From positions 53,656-117,655 of the forward strand of contig JACZUF010000005.1 in NCBI GenBank assembly GCA_022573285.1: a stretch of 64,000 nt of DNA, written 5' to 3'. Below the pieces are notes generated by a model, which was given only the letters and a program-made list of their open reading frames with translations, did no database searches and had not been told where the DNA came from. Numbering within the stretch: position 1 is the stretch's first letter; every line of letters starts with the position of its first letter. The stretch comes from Chloroflexota bacterium. Its GTDB lineage: Bacteria; Chloroflexota; Dehalococcoidia; Lucifugimonadales; UBA3495. Of this stretch, positions 43,662 to 51,494 are shown piece by piece. Made by a program: the position numbers and the translations under genes.

Positions 43662-44840
43662 ATGCCCTACAAGAATAGAGTAGCCGTGCTGGGAGCCGGG
43701 CTGACCAAGTTCATGCGCCGGGCCCTGGAAACGCCGAAAGAGCTGGCCTTCGAGGCCGCCAAGACCGCCCTGGAAGACGCGGGGATGACCATCGGCGACA
43801 TCGACTGCGTCGTTTCCGTGACGGCGCCCGAGGCCTTCGACGGCGTTCACATGAACGGCGAGTACTTTGCCGACGGGGCCGGCGCCTGGGGCAAGCCCTA
43901 CATGCGCACCTATGTGGGCGGCGGCTCCGGGGTGTTCGGCCTGGTGACCGGTTGGTACCACGTCGCCAGCGGCCAGTTCGACACCTGCTTGGTGGTGGCC
44001 GAGGAGAAGATGTCCCCGGCGTTGCCCCATCCCCAGGGAGCGTTCAACGCCATCTACGACCAGTTCACCGAGCGGCCTCTGGGGGTGAACCTGCTGTGGA
44101 TCTTCTCCCTGGAGATGAACCGCTACATGCAGGCCTACGGCGTGCCCATGGAGACCTTTGCCAAGGTCGCCCAGAAGAACAAGCGCAACGGCATGGACCA
44201 CCCCTCCGCCCAATTGGGCGTGGCCGGCGACTTCGAGATCGAAGACATCATGGCCTCGGAGATCATGTCCTGGCCGGTGCAGCGGCTGATGGTCTCGCCC
44301 ATCAGCGACGGCGGCGGCGCGATGGTCCTGGCGTCGGAGCGGTTCGCCCGCCGCATGAGCAAACCCCCGGTCTGGATCGAAGGTGTGGGTTGGAACCTGG
44401 ACACCTCGTTCTGGACCGACCGCGACCTGGTCTATCCCCGGTACGTGGAGAAAGCGGCCCGCATGGCCTACGAGATGGCGGGCATAAGCGATCCCAAGCG
44501 GGACATCCACGTCGCCGAGCCCTATGACCCATTCGCCTACAAAGAGTTACACCACTTGGAAGGACTGATGCTGGCCGACAAGGGCGAGGCGCCCAAACTG
44601 ATGGAGGAAGGGTTCTGGGACCGGGACACCGAGCACGGCATCCCGGCCAGTCCCTCGGGCGGATTGCTGGGCGTCGGCAACCCCATCGCTGCGGCGGGGT
44701 TGATGAAGTGCGCCGAGATCTACTGGCAGTTGCAGGGCGAGGCGGGGCCCCGCCAAGTGAAACGGGAAGTGCGGCGCGGCGTCGCCCAAGCCTGGGGCGA
44801 CCTGATGCAGGTCGGCACCGTCGTCGTGATGGGGAAATAG
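43662..44840 (+). CDS. Thiolase-like protein B without nucleophilic Cys
   Basis: 392 residues, paralogue of the gene just upstream (44-bp gap). VAVLGAGLTKFMRRALETPKELAFEAAKTALEDAG at the start and a cysteine-less nucleophile loop RTYVGGGSGVFGL. AEPYDPFAYKELHHLEGL carries Tyr where thiolases have the catalytic His, and GNPIAAAGLMKCAEIYWQLQG has Asn-Pro replacing the usual His-Pro. These changes argue against a classical thiolase and for an aldolase-type or non-catalytic partner. The DUF35 gene follows directly (2-bp gap), as in thiolase/DUF35 complexes. Confidence 0.85.
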   Translation: MPYKNRVAVLGAGLTKFMRRALETPKELAFEAAKTALEDAGMTIGDIDCVVSVTAPEAFDGVHMNGEYFADGAGAWGKPYMRTYVGGGSGVFGLVTGWYHVASGQFDTCLVVAEEKMSPALPHPQGAFNAIYDQFTERPLGVNLLWIFSLEMNRYMQAYGVPMETFAKVAQKNKRNGMDHPSAQLGVAGDFEIEDIMASEIMSWPVQRLMVSPISDGGGAMVLASERFARRMSKPPVWIEGVGWNLDTSFWTDRDLVYPRYVEKAARMAYEMAGISDPKRDIHVAEPYDPFAYKELHHLEGLMLADKGEAPKLMEEGFWDRDTEHGIPASPSGGLLGVGNPIAAAGLMKCAEIYWQLQGEAGPRQVKREVRRGVAQAWGDLMQVGTVVVMGK

Positions 44841-44842
44841 TT

Positions 44843-45370
44843 ATGAAACCATTCAGCGGGACCTCTCTGACCGACCATGCCCTCACCCAAGGCGAGGTGC
44901 TGATATCCATGTGGCACGTCAAGGCCGAGTACCACTGGGACGCGGGCATCGCCATGGGCCGGTACCTGGAAGGGTTGAAAGCCGGCAAGATCACGGGGAT
45001 CCGCTGCCCCGAATGCCGGCGCACCATGGTCCCGCCCCGCGCCTTCTGCGAGCTTTGTTTCCGGCCCCTGGACGACTGGGTGGAGCTTTCCGACACCGGC
45101 AAAATCAACACCTTCTCCATATCCATGGTCAATTGGGACGCCTCCAGACGCCGCACCCCGGAGGTCCCGGTGGTGGTGGAGATCGACGGGGCCAGCCCAG
45201 GGATGTGCATCCTGCACAAGATGGGCGGATTTGCCGACGGCATCGGCGATAACATCGAAGAACTCAAGGACCTGCTGAAGATCGGGATGCCGGTGCAGGC
45301 GGTCTGGAAACCGGCGGACCAGCGGGAAGGGTCCATCACAGACATCGAATATTTCAAGTTGGCCGGTTAA
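44843..45370 (+). CDS. DUF35 OB-fold/zinc-ribbon partner A
   Basis: 175 residues from ATG 44843, 2 bp after thiolase-like B. Zinc ribbon Cys55, Cys58, Cys69, Cys72 (CPECRR...FCELC), then an OB domain (GKINTFSISMVNWDASRRRTPEVPVVVEIDGA). DUF35 proteins bind thiolase-like enzymes and pass or hold CoA-linked substrates. An N-terminal extension of about 45 residues is longer than usual and may contact the partner. Confidence 0.9.
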   Translation: MKPFSGTSLTDHALTQGEVLISMWHVKAEYHWDAGIAMGRYLEGLKAGKITGIRCPECRRTMVPPRAFCELCFRPLDDWVELSDTGKINTFSISMVNWDASRRRTPEVPVVVEIDGASPGMCILHKMGGFADGIGDNIEELKDLLKIGMPVQAVWKPADQREGSITDIEYFKLAG

Positions 45371-45379
45371 GACCCGGTT

Positions 45380-45892
45380 ATGACCATGAATCAAGAGCAG
45401 ATACCCATGCTGCAACAGATGCTCCGCTCGGCGCACCAAGTGGTGGTGGACGCGATCGACGGCGTCGGGGAAGAAGAAGCCCGCCGGGCGCCGGCCCCGG
45501 ATGAATGGACCGTGGCCCAGCTATTGGCCCACATCGCGGAGATACAGCACTTCTGGATGGAAAAGGCGGTCTTGATCACCAAAGAGGACGACCCCAACAT
45601 CACCCGCAGCGACGTTGAGAATGACCGCCGCGCGACTGCGGTGAGCGACCATGCGGGCGACCCGCTGGACGACTTGATACGGGAACTGGCCGCGGCCAAC
45701 GAATCGGCCATCGCCACCACCGGAGAGATCGCTCCCGGGGATTTGGGCGCCCTGGGCCATAGAGGCGAAAACAACCCCATCACGGTGGAAGGTGTGATCC
45801 ATTTTTTGGCCTCCCACTTGGAAGAGCATGCCCGCCAGATCAGAGAATCCCGGAGGCTGATCGGCGAGGCCCACAGTCAGGACGACCGTTAG
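45380..45892 (+). CDS. DinB-family four-helix protein
   Basis: 170 residues. The metal-binding His pattern LLAHIAEIQHFW and HLEEHARQI is that of the DinB/YfiT superfamily, which includes thiol transferases. It starts 10 bp after the DUF35 A gene and ends 21 bp before the second DUF35 gene, so it is part of this operon. In this place it may be a thiol-dependent enzyme (for example using bacillithiol or mycothiol-like thiols), which is a guess from family. Confidence 0.82.
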   Translation: MTMNQEQIPMLQQMLRSAHQVVVDAIDGVGEEEARRAPAPDEWTVAQLLAHIAEIQHFWMEKAVLITKEDDPNITRSDVENDRRATAVSDHAGDPLDDLIRELAAANESAIATTGEIAPGDLGALGHRGENNPITVEGVIHFLASHLEEHARQIRESRRLIGEAHSQDDR

Positions 45893-45912
45893 GAGTTATA
45901 GGAGACCGGTCC

Positions 45913-46383
45913 ATGCTGGACAAGGCGAGTCAACCCAGAAAAACCATGCAGGTGGCGGGCTCCATCCCAATCTACCACCGTTACACCTTGGGAGTGGCCG
46001 GAGAGCGGTTCTTCAAGGCGATGAGGGACAACCAACAGTTGCTGGCATCGCCCTGTCCCAAATGCGCCGACTTCCTGCTGCCGCCCAAGATGTACTGCGA
46101 ACGGTGCTTCGAAGAGACGACCGACGACTGGGTGGTCCTGGAGGGGCCCGGCTACGTCCGCAGCTTCACGGTGCTGCACCGGGACCTGGACGAAGAGCCG
46201 CTGGAGACGCCTCTGATCGTGGCGATGGTCTCTTGGCCTGAGGCCCGCGGCGGTCTCATCCACCGTTTGGGCGGAGTCGAACCTGACGAGGTCGAATTGG
46301 GGATGGCGGTGGAGCCGGTCTGGTCCCAGGAACGCACCGGCGCAATGTCGGACATCGACCACTTTCGGCCCTTCGCCGAATAA
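45913..46383 (+). CDS. DUF35 OB-fold/zinc-ribbon partner B
   Basis: 156 residues. Zinc ribbon Cys48, Cys51, Cys62, Cys65 (CPKCADF...YCERC), then OB strands (GYVRSFTVLHRDLDEEPLETPLIVAMVSW). A second DUF35 in the operon matches the second thiolase-like protein, so two separate heteromeric complexes are likely. The last genes of the cluster end here; the cyclophilin downstream has its own style. Confidence 0.88.
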   Translation: MLDKASQPRKTMQVAGSIPIYHRYTLGVAGERFFKAMRDNQQLLASPCPKCADFLLPPKMYCERCFEETTDDWVVLEGPGYVRSFTVLHRDLDEEPLETPLIVAMVSWPEARGGLIHRLGGVEPDEVELGMAVEPVWSQERTGAMSDIDHFRPFAE

Positions 46384-46439
46384 CAACGGCAACCCCGCCA
46401 GACGTGAATCAGCGGTCCGGGCTGTGTTATCCTTCGGAT

Positions 46440-47138
46440 ATGAAACTCAAATTTCTGCTGACGCTAGTTGCGGCGGCATTGCTATCGGCCGCCTGCGTTC
46501 TGGAGACGCCCTCGCCCCAACCCTCGCCCACTCCGGCCGTGGCCCCGACTCTGCCGGCCGGAGCTTCAACTGCAATCGGCGGTGGTCCCGTCAAGCAATT
46601 TATTAATATTGGCGGCGTAACTATCGCCCAGTATTCCAACGTGCCGCCCATCACCATAGACGTCACCGCCCAATACACCGCCACCATCCGGACCAACCTG
46701 GGGTCCATGGTGATCGAACTGTTCGCCGACCATGCCCCGGTTACGGTGAATAATTTCATCTTTTTGGCCAATGACGGGTTTTACAACGGTGTGATATTTC
46801 ACCGGGTCATACCCTCTTTCATGATTCAGGGCGGAGACCCCACCGGCGCCGGCACCGCCGGACCCGGCTACCGGTTCCAAGACGAGATCGTCGCCGGGCT
46901 GTCCTTCGACCAACCGGGCAGACTGGCCATGGCCAACTCCGGCCCCGGCACCAACGGCAGTCAGTTCTTCGTGACCACGGCGCCCACGCCCCACCTCGAT
47001 GGCGCCCACACCATCTTTGGGCAGATCGTCGAGGGACAGGACGTGGTGGACGCCATCTCGCTGACCGAGGCCGGAGCTCAGAACAGACCAGTGGCTCCGG
47101 TGGTGATCCAGGGGATCGAAATCAACAAGCGCCCCTGA
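46440..47138 (+). CDS. Cyclophilin-type peptidyl-prolyl isomerase lipoprotein
   Basis: About 232 residues from ATG 46440. Lipobox LSAAC (Cys19) and a PSPTP linker anchor it outside the membrane. The cyclophilin domain is full: NNFIFLANDGFYNGVIFHRVIPSFMIQGGDPTGAGTAGPGYRFQDE, then LAMANSGPGTNGSQFFVTTAPTPHLDGAHTIFGQIVEG, with the catalytic Arg (FHRV) and the substrate-binding residues. It helps fold exported proteins. Confidence 0.93.
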   Translation: MKLKFLLTLVAAALLSAACVLETPSPQPSPTPAVAPTLPAGASTAIGGGPVKQFINIGGVTIAQYSNVPPITIDVTAQYTATIRTNLGSMVIELFADHAPVTVNNFIFLANDGFYNGVIFHRVIPSFMIQGGDPTGAGTAGPGYRFQDEIVAGLSFDQPGRLAMANSGPGTNGSQFFVTTAPTPHLDGAHTIFGQIVEGQDVVDAISLTEAGAQNRPVAPVVIQGIEINKRP

Positions 47139-47238
47139 AGCCCACCCTGACAACCGTCAGCGCCATCCAGCGTGCCCTCGGAGATCCCCACCCCAGGTCT
47201 GCGCGGCCACCGAGCCCGCGCCACCATAAGGAGACCCT

Positions 47239-48063
47239 TTGTCCTACGAGAACATAATCTACGAGCGCAAGGGGCAGATCGCCTATCTGACCCTGAACCG
47301 CCCGGAGAAACTCAACGCCTTGAACACCGATCTGATGGCAGAGTTTCGGGAAGCAATGGGGGTGGTGGAGGCGGACACGGAGGTGCGGGCGCTGATCATA
47401 ACCGGAGCGGGGCGGGCGTTCTCCAGCGGTTTCGACATCGAGCGGAACAGCGACTACATGGACCCGTCGACCGCCACGGTGGACGCCTGGCGGACCCGCC
47501 TACAGGGCCTGGTGGAGACGTTCATGACCGTCTGGAACTGCAGCAAGCCGGTGATCGCCGCGGTGAACGGGTACGCCCTGGGCGGGGCCTGCGAGTTGGT
47601 CCAGGTCTGCGACATCAAGATCGCCTCGGACCGGGCCATCATGGGCGAACCCGAGATCCGGGCAGGTTTTGGGGCGCCCCTGTTGATAACGCCCTACAGC
47701 GTGAACCTGGCCCATGCCAAGGAACTGCTGTTGACCGGCGACACCGTGGATGCCGATGAGGCGGCCCGTATCGGCCTGGTCAACCGGGTGGTGCCCCACG
47801 ACAAGCTGATGGCCGAATGCGAAAAAGTGGCCAAAAAGATCTGCCTGCTGCCTCAGCTCGGCGTGAAACTGACCAAGGATTCGGTGAACCGCGCCATGGA
47901 AGAGATGGGTTACCTGAACGCGGTCAGGCACAATCTGGAACTGATGACCCTGTTCGACACCAGCACCAGCCCGGAGCAGGAAGAGTTCAACGCCATCAGC
48001 GAAGAGAAAGGCCTCCGGGCGGCCCTTGACTGGCGGGACGCCCGGTTCAAAGAACTGGACTAG
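47239..48063 (+). CDS. Enoyl-CoA hydratase/isomerase family protein
   Basis: 274 residues from TTG 47239 with AAGGAG 5 nt upstream. Crotonase motifs: ALIITGAGRAFSSGFDIE, AAVNGYALGGACELVQVCDIKIAS (first catalytic Glu), GEPEIRAGFGAP (second Glu) and the C-terminal helix region. Most likely a hydratase or isomerase in fatty or aromatic acid breakdown. Next to an acyl-CoA dehydrogenase 150 bp downstream, fitting beta-oxidation-like use. Confidence 0.9.
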   Translation: MSYENIIYERKGQIAYLTLNRPEKLNALNTDLMAEFREAMGVVEADTEVRALIITGAGRAFSSGFDIERNSDYMDPSTATVDAWRTRLQGLVETFMTVWNCSKPVIAAVNGYALGGACELVQVCDIKIASDRAIMGEPEIRAGFGAPLLITPYSVNLAHAKELLLTGDTVDADEAARIGLVNRVVPHDKLMAECEKVAKKICLLPQLGVKLTKDSVNRAMEEMGYLNAVRHNLELMTLFDTSTSPEQEEFNAISEEKGLRAALDWRDARFKELD

Positions 48064-48089
48064 CGCCAACTTTCAGAAAACCCCGTTAC

Positions 48090-48140
48090 GCTCATCCGCT
48101 CACCCTGAGCGGGGCTAGAGCGAGGCGTCAGGGTGAATCG
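48090..48140. repeat. Dispersed CACCCTGAG-class repeat
   Basis: An imperfect inverted repeat with CACCCTGA on one side and TCAGGGTG on the other, of the same general class as those at 35105 and 52500. Non-coding. Confidence 0.4.
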
Positions 48141-48215
48141 TGCCCCTACCCAGGTAACAAGTGATGGGCTATACTAGCCGCGCCCGAAATTGGTGGCAAC
48201 CAACGGAGGAATGAA

Positions 48216-49352
48216 ATGGACCTGGGTCTAACCGAGATACAGCAGATGCTGAAGACCAGCGCCCAGGATTTTTTGTCCCGCGAATGTCCCCTCACCTTGG
48301 TCAGGGAGATGGAGGAGGACCCGAGGGGATACACCGATGAACTGTGGCGGCAGATGGTCGCCCTCGGCTGGACCGGCGTGGCCTTTCCCGAGCAATACGG
48401 CGGCACGGGCGGCAACTTCGCCGACCTGGGAGTGTTGCTGGAAGAGATCGGCCGTTCCTTGGCCCCAAGTCCCTTCTTCTCCACGGTGGTGCTCGGCGGC
48501 ATGACCGTCCTGGACGGCGGCTCCGACGCCCAGAAAGAAGACCTGATCGGCCGTATCTGCGCCGGAACAATGACCATGACCATGGCGGTCAACGAGGCCA
48601 GCGCGACCTACGAGGCCTGGGGCATCGAGGCCACCGCCCGCAAACAAGGCGCCAACTTCCAAATTACGGGGACTAAGCTGTTCGTGCCCGACGCCCAGGC
48701 CGCCGGCATGATTATCGTCGTCGCCCGTACGTCCTCGGACGGGGAACCGGCCAAGGGTGTCACCCTGTTCTTGGTGCCGTCCGGGACCGCGGGGCTGCAG
48801 ATCACGCCGATGCGGTCCATCGGCAACGAACGGGTGTTTGAAGTTAACCTGGACGAGGTCAGCGTGCCCGAGGACTCGGTGATCGGCAAGACCGGCGAGG
48901 GTTGGCCCATTATCGAGCGGACCATCATGAGGGCCACGGCGGCCCAATGCATCGAGATGCTGGGCGGGTCGCAGGCCGTGTTGGACATGACCGTTGAATA
49001 CGCCAAGGGCCGGACCCAGTTTGGCCGTCCCATCGGTAGTTTCCAGGCCGTGCAGCACCACTGCGCGCGCATGGCCACCGACGTCGAGGGCTCGAAGAAC
49101 ATTGCCTACCAGGCCGTTTGGCGGCTGTCCGAGGGTCTGCCCGCTCAACGGGAGGTCGCAATGGCCAAGGCCTGGATCGGCCCCGCCTACCGCCGTGTGT
49201 GCGGCACGGCCCATCAGTGCCACGGCGCCATCGGCTTCACCAAAGAGCACGACCTGCAGTTGTACACCCGCCGGGCCAAGGTTCACGAGTTGACCTACGG
49301 CGACGCCAATCACTACAAAGAGATTGCCCTGCAGCACGTAGACGATGAATAG
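48216..49352 (+). CDS. Acyl-CoA dehydrogenase family protein
   Basis: 378 residues. FAD-binding and substrate segments are clear: GWTGVAFPEQYGGTGGNF, TMAVNEASATYEAWG, GTKLFVPDAQAAGMIIVVART and the C-terminal helical domain GRTQFGRPIGSFQAVQHHCARMATDV ... HQCHGAIGFTKEHDLQLYTRRAK. Starts with a good GGAGG before ATG 48216. It would desaturate an acyl-CoA at alpha-beta with FAD. Differs strongly from the acyl-CoA dehydrogenase at 54537, so the two serve different substrates. Confidence 0.92.
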   Translation: MDLGLTEIQQMLKTSAQDFLSRECPLTLVREMEEDPRGYTDELWRQMVALGWTGVAFPEQYGGTGGNFADLGVLLEEIGRSLAPSPFFSTVVLGGMTVLDGGSDAQKEDLIGRICAGTMTMTMAVNEASATYEAWGIEATARKQGANFQITGTKLFVPDAQAAGMIIVVARTSSDGEPAKGVTLFLVPSGTAGLQITPMRSIGNERVFEVNLDEVSVPEDSVIGKTGEGWPIIERTIMRATAAQCIEMLGGSQAVLDMTVEYAKGRTQFGRPIGSFQAVQHHCARMATDVEGSKNIAYQAVWRLSEGLPAQREVAMAKAWIGPAYRRVCGTAHQCHGAIGFTKEHDLQLYTRRAKVHELTYGDANHYKEIALQHVDDE

Positions 49353-49472
49353 CCTTTATTGGTCCAAGTATGCTCCAATCACGCCCCGGTCACGCCTTGG
49401 TGGCAATTGCGGCATGACCACCACCGGCAAATAATCCTTTAAGACCAATCCCGTCATGGAGGCAAGCCCGGC

Positions 49473-49823
49473 ATGACCACGACCAAAGAATGTGTGTTCT
49501 GCAACATGGCCCAAGACCCGATGCACGACGCCCCGGTCTACCGGGACGACCGGGTCTTCGCCATTAAGGACATCAACCCCAAGGCCCCGGTGCACATGTT
49601 GATCATCCCCAATATGCACATCGCGTCGCTGGCCTACGTTGGCCCCGGACAGGTGCCGATCATGGGCCACATGTTCGTGGTGGCCGAGGAGATCGCCCGG
49701 CGCGAGGGCGTCACCCTCAGCGGCTACCGGTTGGTGCTGAACCAAGGCGAAGACTCGGGCCAGGAGATACCCCACCCCCACATGCATCTCCTGGGCGGGA
49801 AGAAACTGGGAGCCATGGGCTAG
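49473..49823 (+). CDS. HIT-family (HINT-like) nucleotide hydrolase
   Basis: 116 residues. CVFCNMA at the N terminus, then the histidine triad PHPHMHLLGGKKLG at the end. Hydrolyses phosphoramidate or dinucleotide-type adenylates. The next gene, 24 bp downstream, is YqeK-like, another nucleotide hydrolase that acts on Ap4A, so both may deal with dinucleoside polyphosphates. Confidence 0.92.
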   Translation: MTTTKECVFCNMAQDPMHDAPVYRDDRVFAIKDINPKAPVHMLIIPNMHIASLAYVGPGQVPIMGHMFVVAEEIARREGVTLSGYRLVLNQGEDSGQEIPHPHMHLLGGKKLGAMG

Positions 49824-49846
49824 CGCCCATTCCTGGGGTTTCTTCA

Positions 49847-50425
49847 GTGCCCGATCTGCTCCAACGTCTCCAGGGCCGCCTGCAGTCACTGCCGGAAGGA
49901 CTGCAAGCCCACATCTACCGGGTGCGCGACGTGGCCCTGGAATTGGCCGCCCGTCACGGCATCGACCTTGACCGCGCCGAGCTTGGCGCCCTGGCCCACG
50001 ACGTGTGCCGGGCGGTCCCCGGCGACGCTCTGCTAAAGATGTCCGCCGAGATGGGTGTGGCGGTAACCGAAGTGGAACAGGACTTTCCCATTCTGCTCCA
50101 CGGCCCGGTGGGCGCCGAACTGCTCCGGCGGGAAGAAGACCTCACCGACCACGGTCTTTACGAAGCGGTGCGCTGGCATTCCACCGCCCACGCCTCGTTG
50201 GACCCCTTGGGTAAACTGGTGTTCCTGGCCGATAAGCTGGACCCGCAGAAGGCGGCCATCTACTCCTACCAGGCCAAGCTGCGGGATATGGCGCTGGAGA
50301 GTCTGGACCTGGCGCTGTTGGAGTTCCTGTCCCGGGAGATGGCCACCCGCCTGGAAAGGGGCGAAACGGTCCATCCGGCCAGCGTGGAGGCCCGCAACAG
50401 CCTGATATTGAAACTCGGGGACTAG
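49847..50425 (+). CDS. yqeK: YqeK-type HD-domain Ap4A hydrolase
   Basis: 192 residues. HD-domain residues: HIYRVRDVALELA, ELGALAHDVCRA (His-Asp), ILLHGPVGAELL, VRWHSTAH and FLADKLDP. This is the YqeK pattern of symmetrical bis(5'-nucleosyl)-tetraphosphatase. Directly after the HIT gene and 100 bp before the tandem TGA-containing genes. Confidence 0.85.
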   Translation: MPDLLQRLQGRLQSLPEGLQAHIYRVRDVALELAARHGIDLDRAELGALAHDVCRAVPGDALLKMSAEMGVAVTEVEQDFPILLHGPVGAELLRREEDLTDHGLYEAVRWHSTAHASLDPLGKLVFLADKLDPQKAAIYSYQAKLRDMALESLDLALLEFLSREMATRLERGETVHPASVEARNSLILKLGD

Positions 50426-50524
50426 AGCCTCCGGTCTTGAACCTCAACGGGACATGGCGCATCATAGTTTTTGCGAAGCTTCTTTTCCGCCTTGCCGGCG
50501 GGGCAGCGGCCAGAGAGGTAACCG

Positions 50525-50845
50525 ATGCAGATCAATCTGACACCAGAAGCGGTTCAACATATTCAGAGCAGGGGCGGCCGGGCGGCCATCGACCTGCTCT
50601 CCTTCTCATCTTGAGGCGGCAACTCAACTGAGGTATCGGTCGATACCCGACTCTCCCGCCGCGACATCTCCCCGTACCGCAAGATAATGCAGGACGGCGT
50701 GGAACTGTTCATCCTGCCGGAGTTGGCCCGGCACACCACCATCATGAACATCGACAGCAAGAAATTCTTGTTCTTCCGCAACCTCAAGGCGGAATTGGAA
50801 ATGGAAAACGGCATTGTGTTGGGGCGGCGTGCCTCCTGGGCTTAA
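50525..50845 (+). CDS. Candidate selenoprotein A (in-frame TGA at codon 30)
   Basis: Read with TGA 50612-50614 as Sec, the frame gives 106 residues: MQINLTPEAVQHIQ, RGGRAAIDLLSFSS, Sec30, GGNSTEVSVDTRL, then a conserved-looking tail KKFLFFRNLKAELE. RBS AGAGAGG lies before ATG 50525. The tandem neighbour at 50913 aligns over its length and has TGA at exactly the same codon. 17 nt after the TGA begins a hairpin GGTATC-GGTC-GATACC with the GGUC apical loop typical of bacterial SECIS elements. The layout recalls HesB-like and CC/Se-motif (seleno)protein families. Without recoding it would be a broken gene; the selenoprotein reading is favoured but unproven. Confidence 0.7.
50632..50647 (+). promoter_or_regulatory. 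Candidate bSECIS hairpin of selenoprotein A
   Basis: A perfect 6-bp stem GGTATC/GATACC with a GGTC loop; the loop begins 23 nt after the TGA, inside the 16-37 nt window known for bacterial SECIS elements. Confidence 0.6.
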
Positions 50846-50912
50846 CATTCAGCGCCTCCGGTTCGGCCGCCCCGTCAGAGAACCTCAAAATGATCAAGGA
50901 GGGCCGGCCGAG

Positions 50913-51275
50913 ATAGCGGTCTCGTTCACGGCCGAGGCCCTGGAACATGTCCAGAAACGTGGCGGGCTGGCCGTTATCGATCTGGTCTGCTTGGACCATT
51001 GAGCCGGTTCCGCCGCCGAGGTCTCGGTCAGCACCTACCTAGGGCGCCGCGAACCATCCCGGTTCCGCGGGATTCCGGCAGATGGCGTCCAAGTGCTGGT
51101 TGAAGGCACCCTTGCCCCGTATCTGCGGAGTCTACAGGTCCGCTCCTTCAAGTTTCTGTGGTTCCGTTGTCTGAAGGTTGAAGCCCTGCTCAGTAACGGC
51201 GCCACCCTGGGCGGCAAAGTGCCTCCGTCGCTGGCGTCGGTGCGCGATCAACCCTGGCCGTGGCGTCCCCGTTGA
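50913..51275 (+). CDS. Candidate selenoprotein B, tandem paralogue (TGA at codon 30, ATA start)
   Basis: Read with TGA 51000-51002 as Sec, this gives about 120 residues: the TAEALEHVQKRGGLAVIDL region, Sec30, EVSVSTYLGRR, ADGVQVLV, KFLWFRCLKVEAL. It aligns with gene A from codon 1, sharing RGG, A-IDL, the Sec position, EVSV, DGV and KFL-FR-LK-E. The codon equal to gene A's ATG is ATA (50913), although AAGGAGG is kept 10 nt upstream. So it starts at a rare codon, starts elsewhere, or has lost its start. A GGTC-capped hairpin (51015-51028) follows the TGA by about 13 nt. It may be a decaying copy. Confidence 0.55.
51015..51028 (+). promoter_or_regulatory. Candidate bSECIS hairpin of selenoprotein B
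   Basis: GCCGA-GGTC-TCGGT: a 5-bp stem with one G-T pair and the same GGTC loop, which begins 17 nt after the TGA. Shorter than the hairpin of gene A. Confidence 0.45.
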
Positions 51276-51316
51276 TCTGACCCAGCCATCTACCCCAAGA
51301 TAAGTTGCTGAGAAAA

Positions 51317-51351
51317 AGAAGGCCCCGGAGGAAATTCCTCCGGGGCCTTCT
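51317..51351 (+). terminator. Strong hairpin terminator after the tandem genes
   Basis: A perfect 15-bp stem AGAAGGCCCCGGAGG/CCTCCGGGGCCTTCT with loop AAATT, then TGGTTT. Confidence 0.75.
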
Positions 51352-51494
51352 GGTTTGCCGCCCGTGGTCGAGCACGAAGCGGAGAGGCCGGCGCTTGGTC
51401 CCGGTGTTCACGAATAGCCCTCTGCTATACTGCTCAGGCTTGAAGACCGGGGGTTTCCGCGATGATATTAGGCGGAGGCGGAGGGACCTAAACC

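Noticed and set aside
48228..49337. Antisense frame of 369 codons inside the acyl-CoA dehydrogenase gene
   Set aside because: Composition is that of a GC-rich shadow (many His, Gly, Arg); the sense gene is certain.
50591..50614. Simple nonsense mutation as the only explanation for the first TGA
   Set aside because: The same codon is TGA in the tandem paralogue and the frame is kept downstream in both, so recoding is the better working idea; the nonsense explanation remains the null hypothesis.
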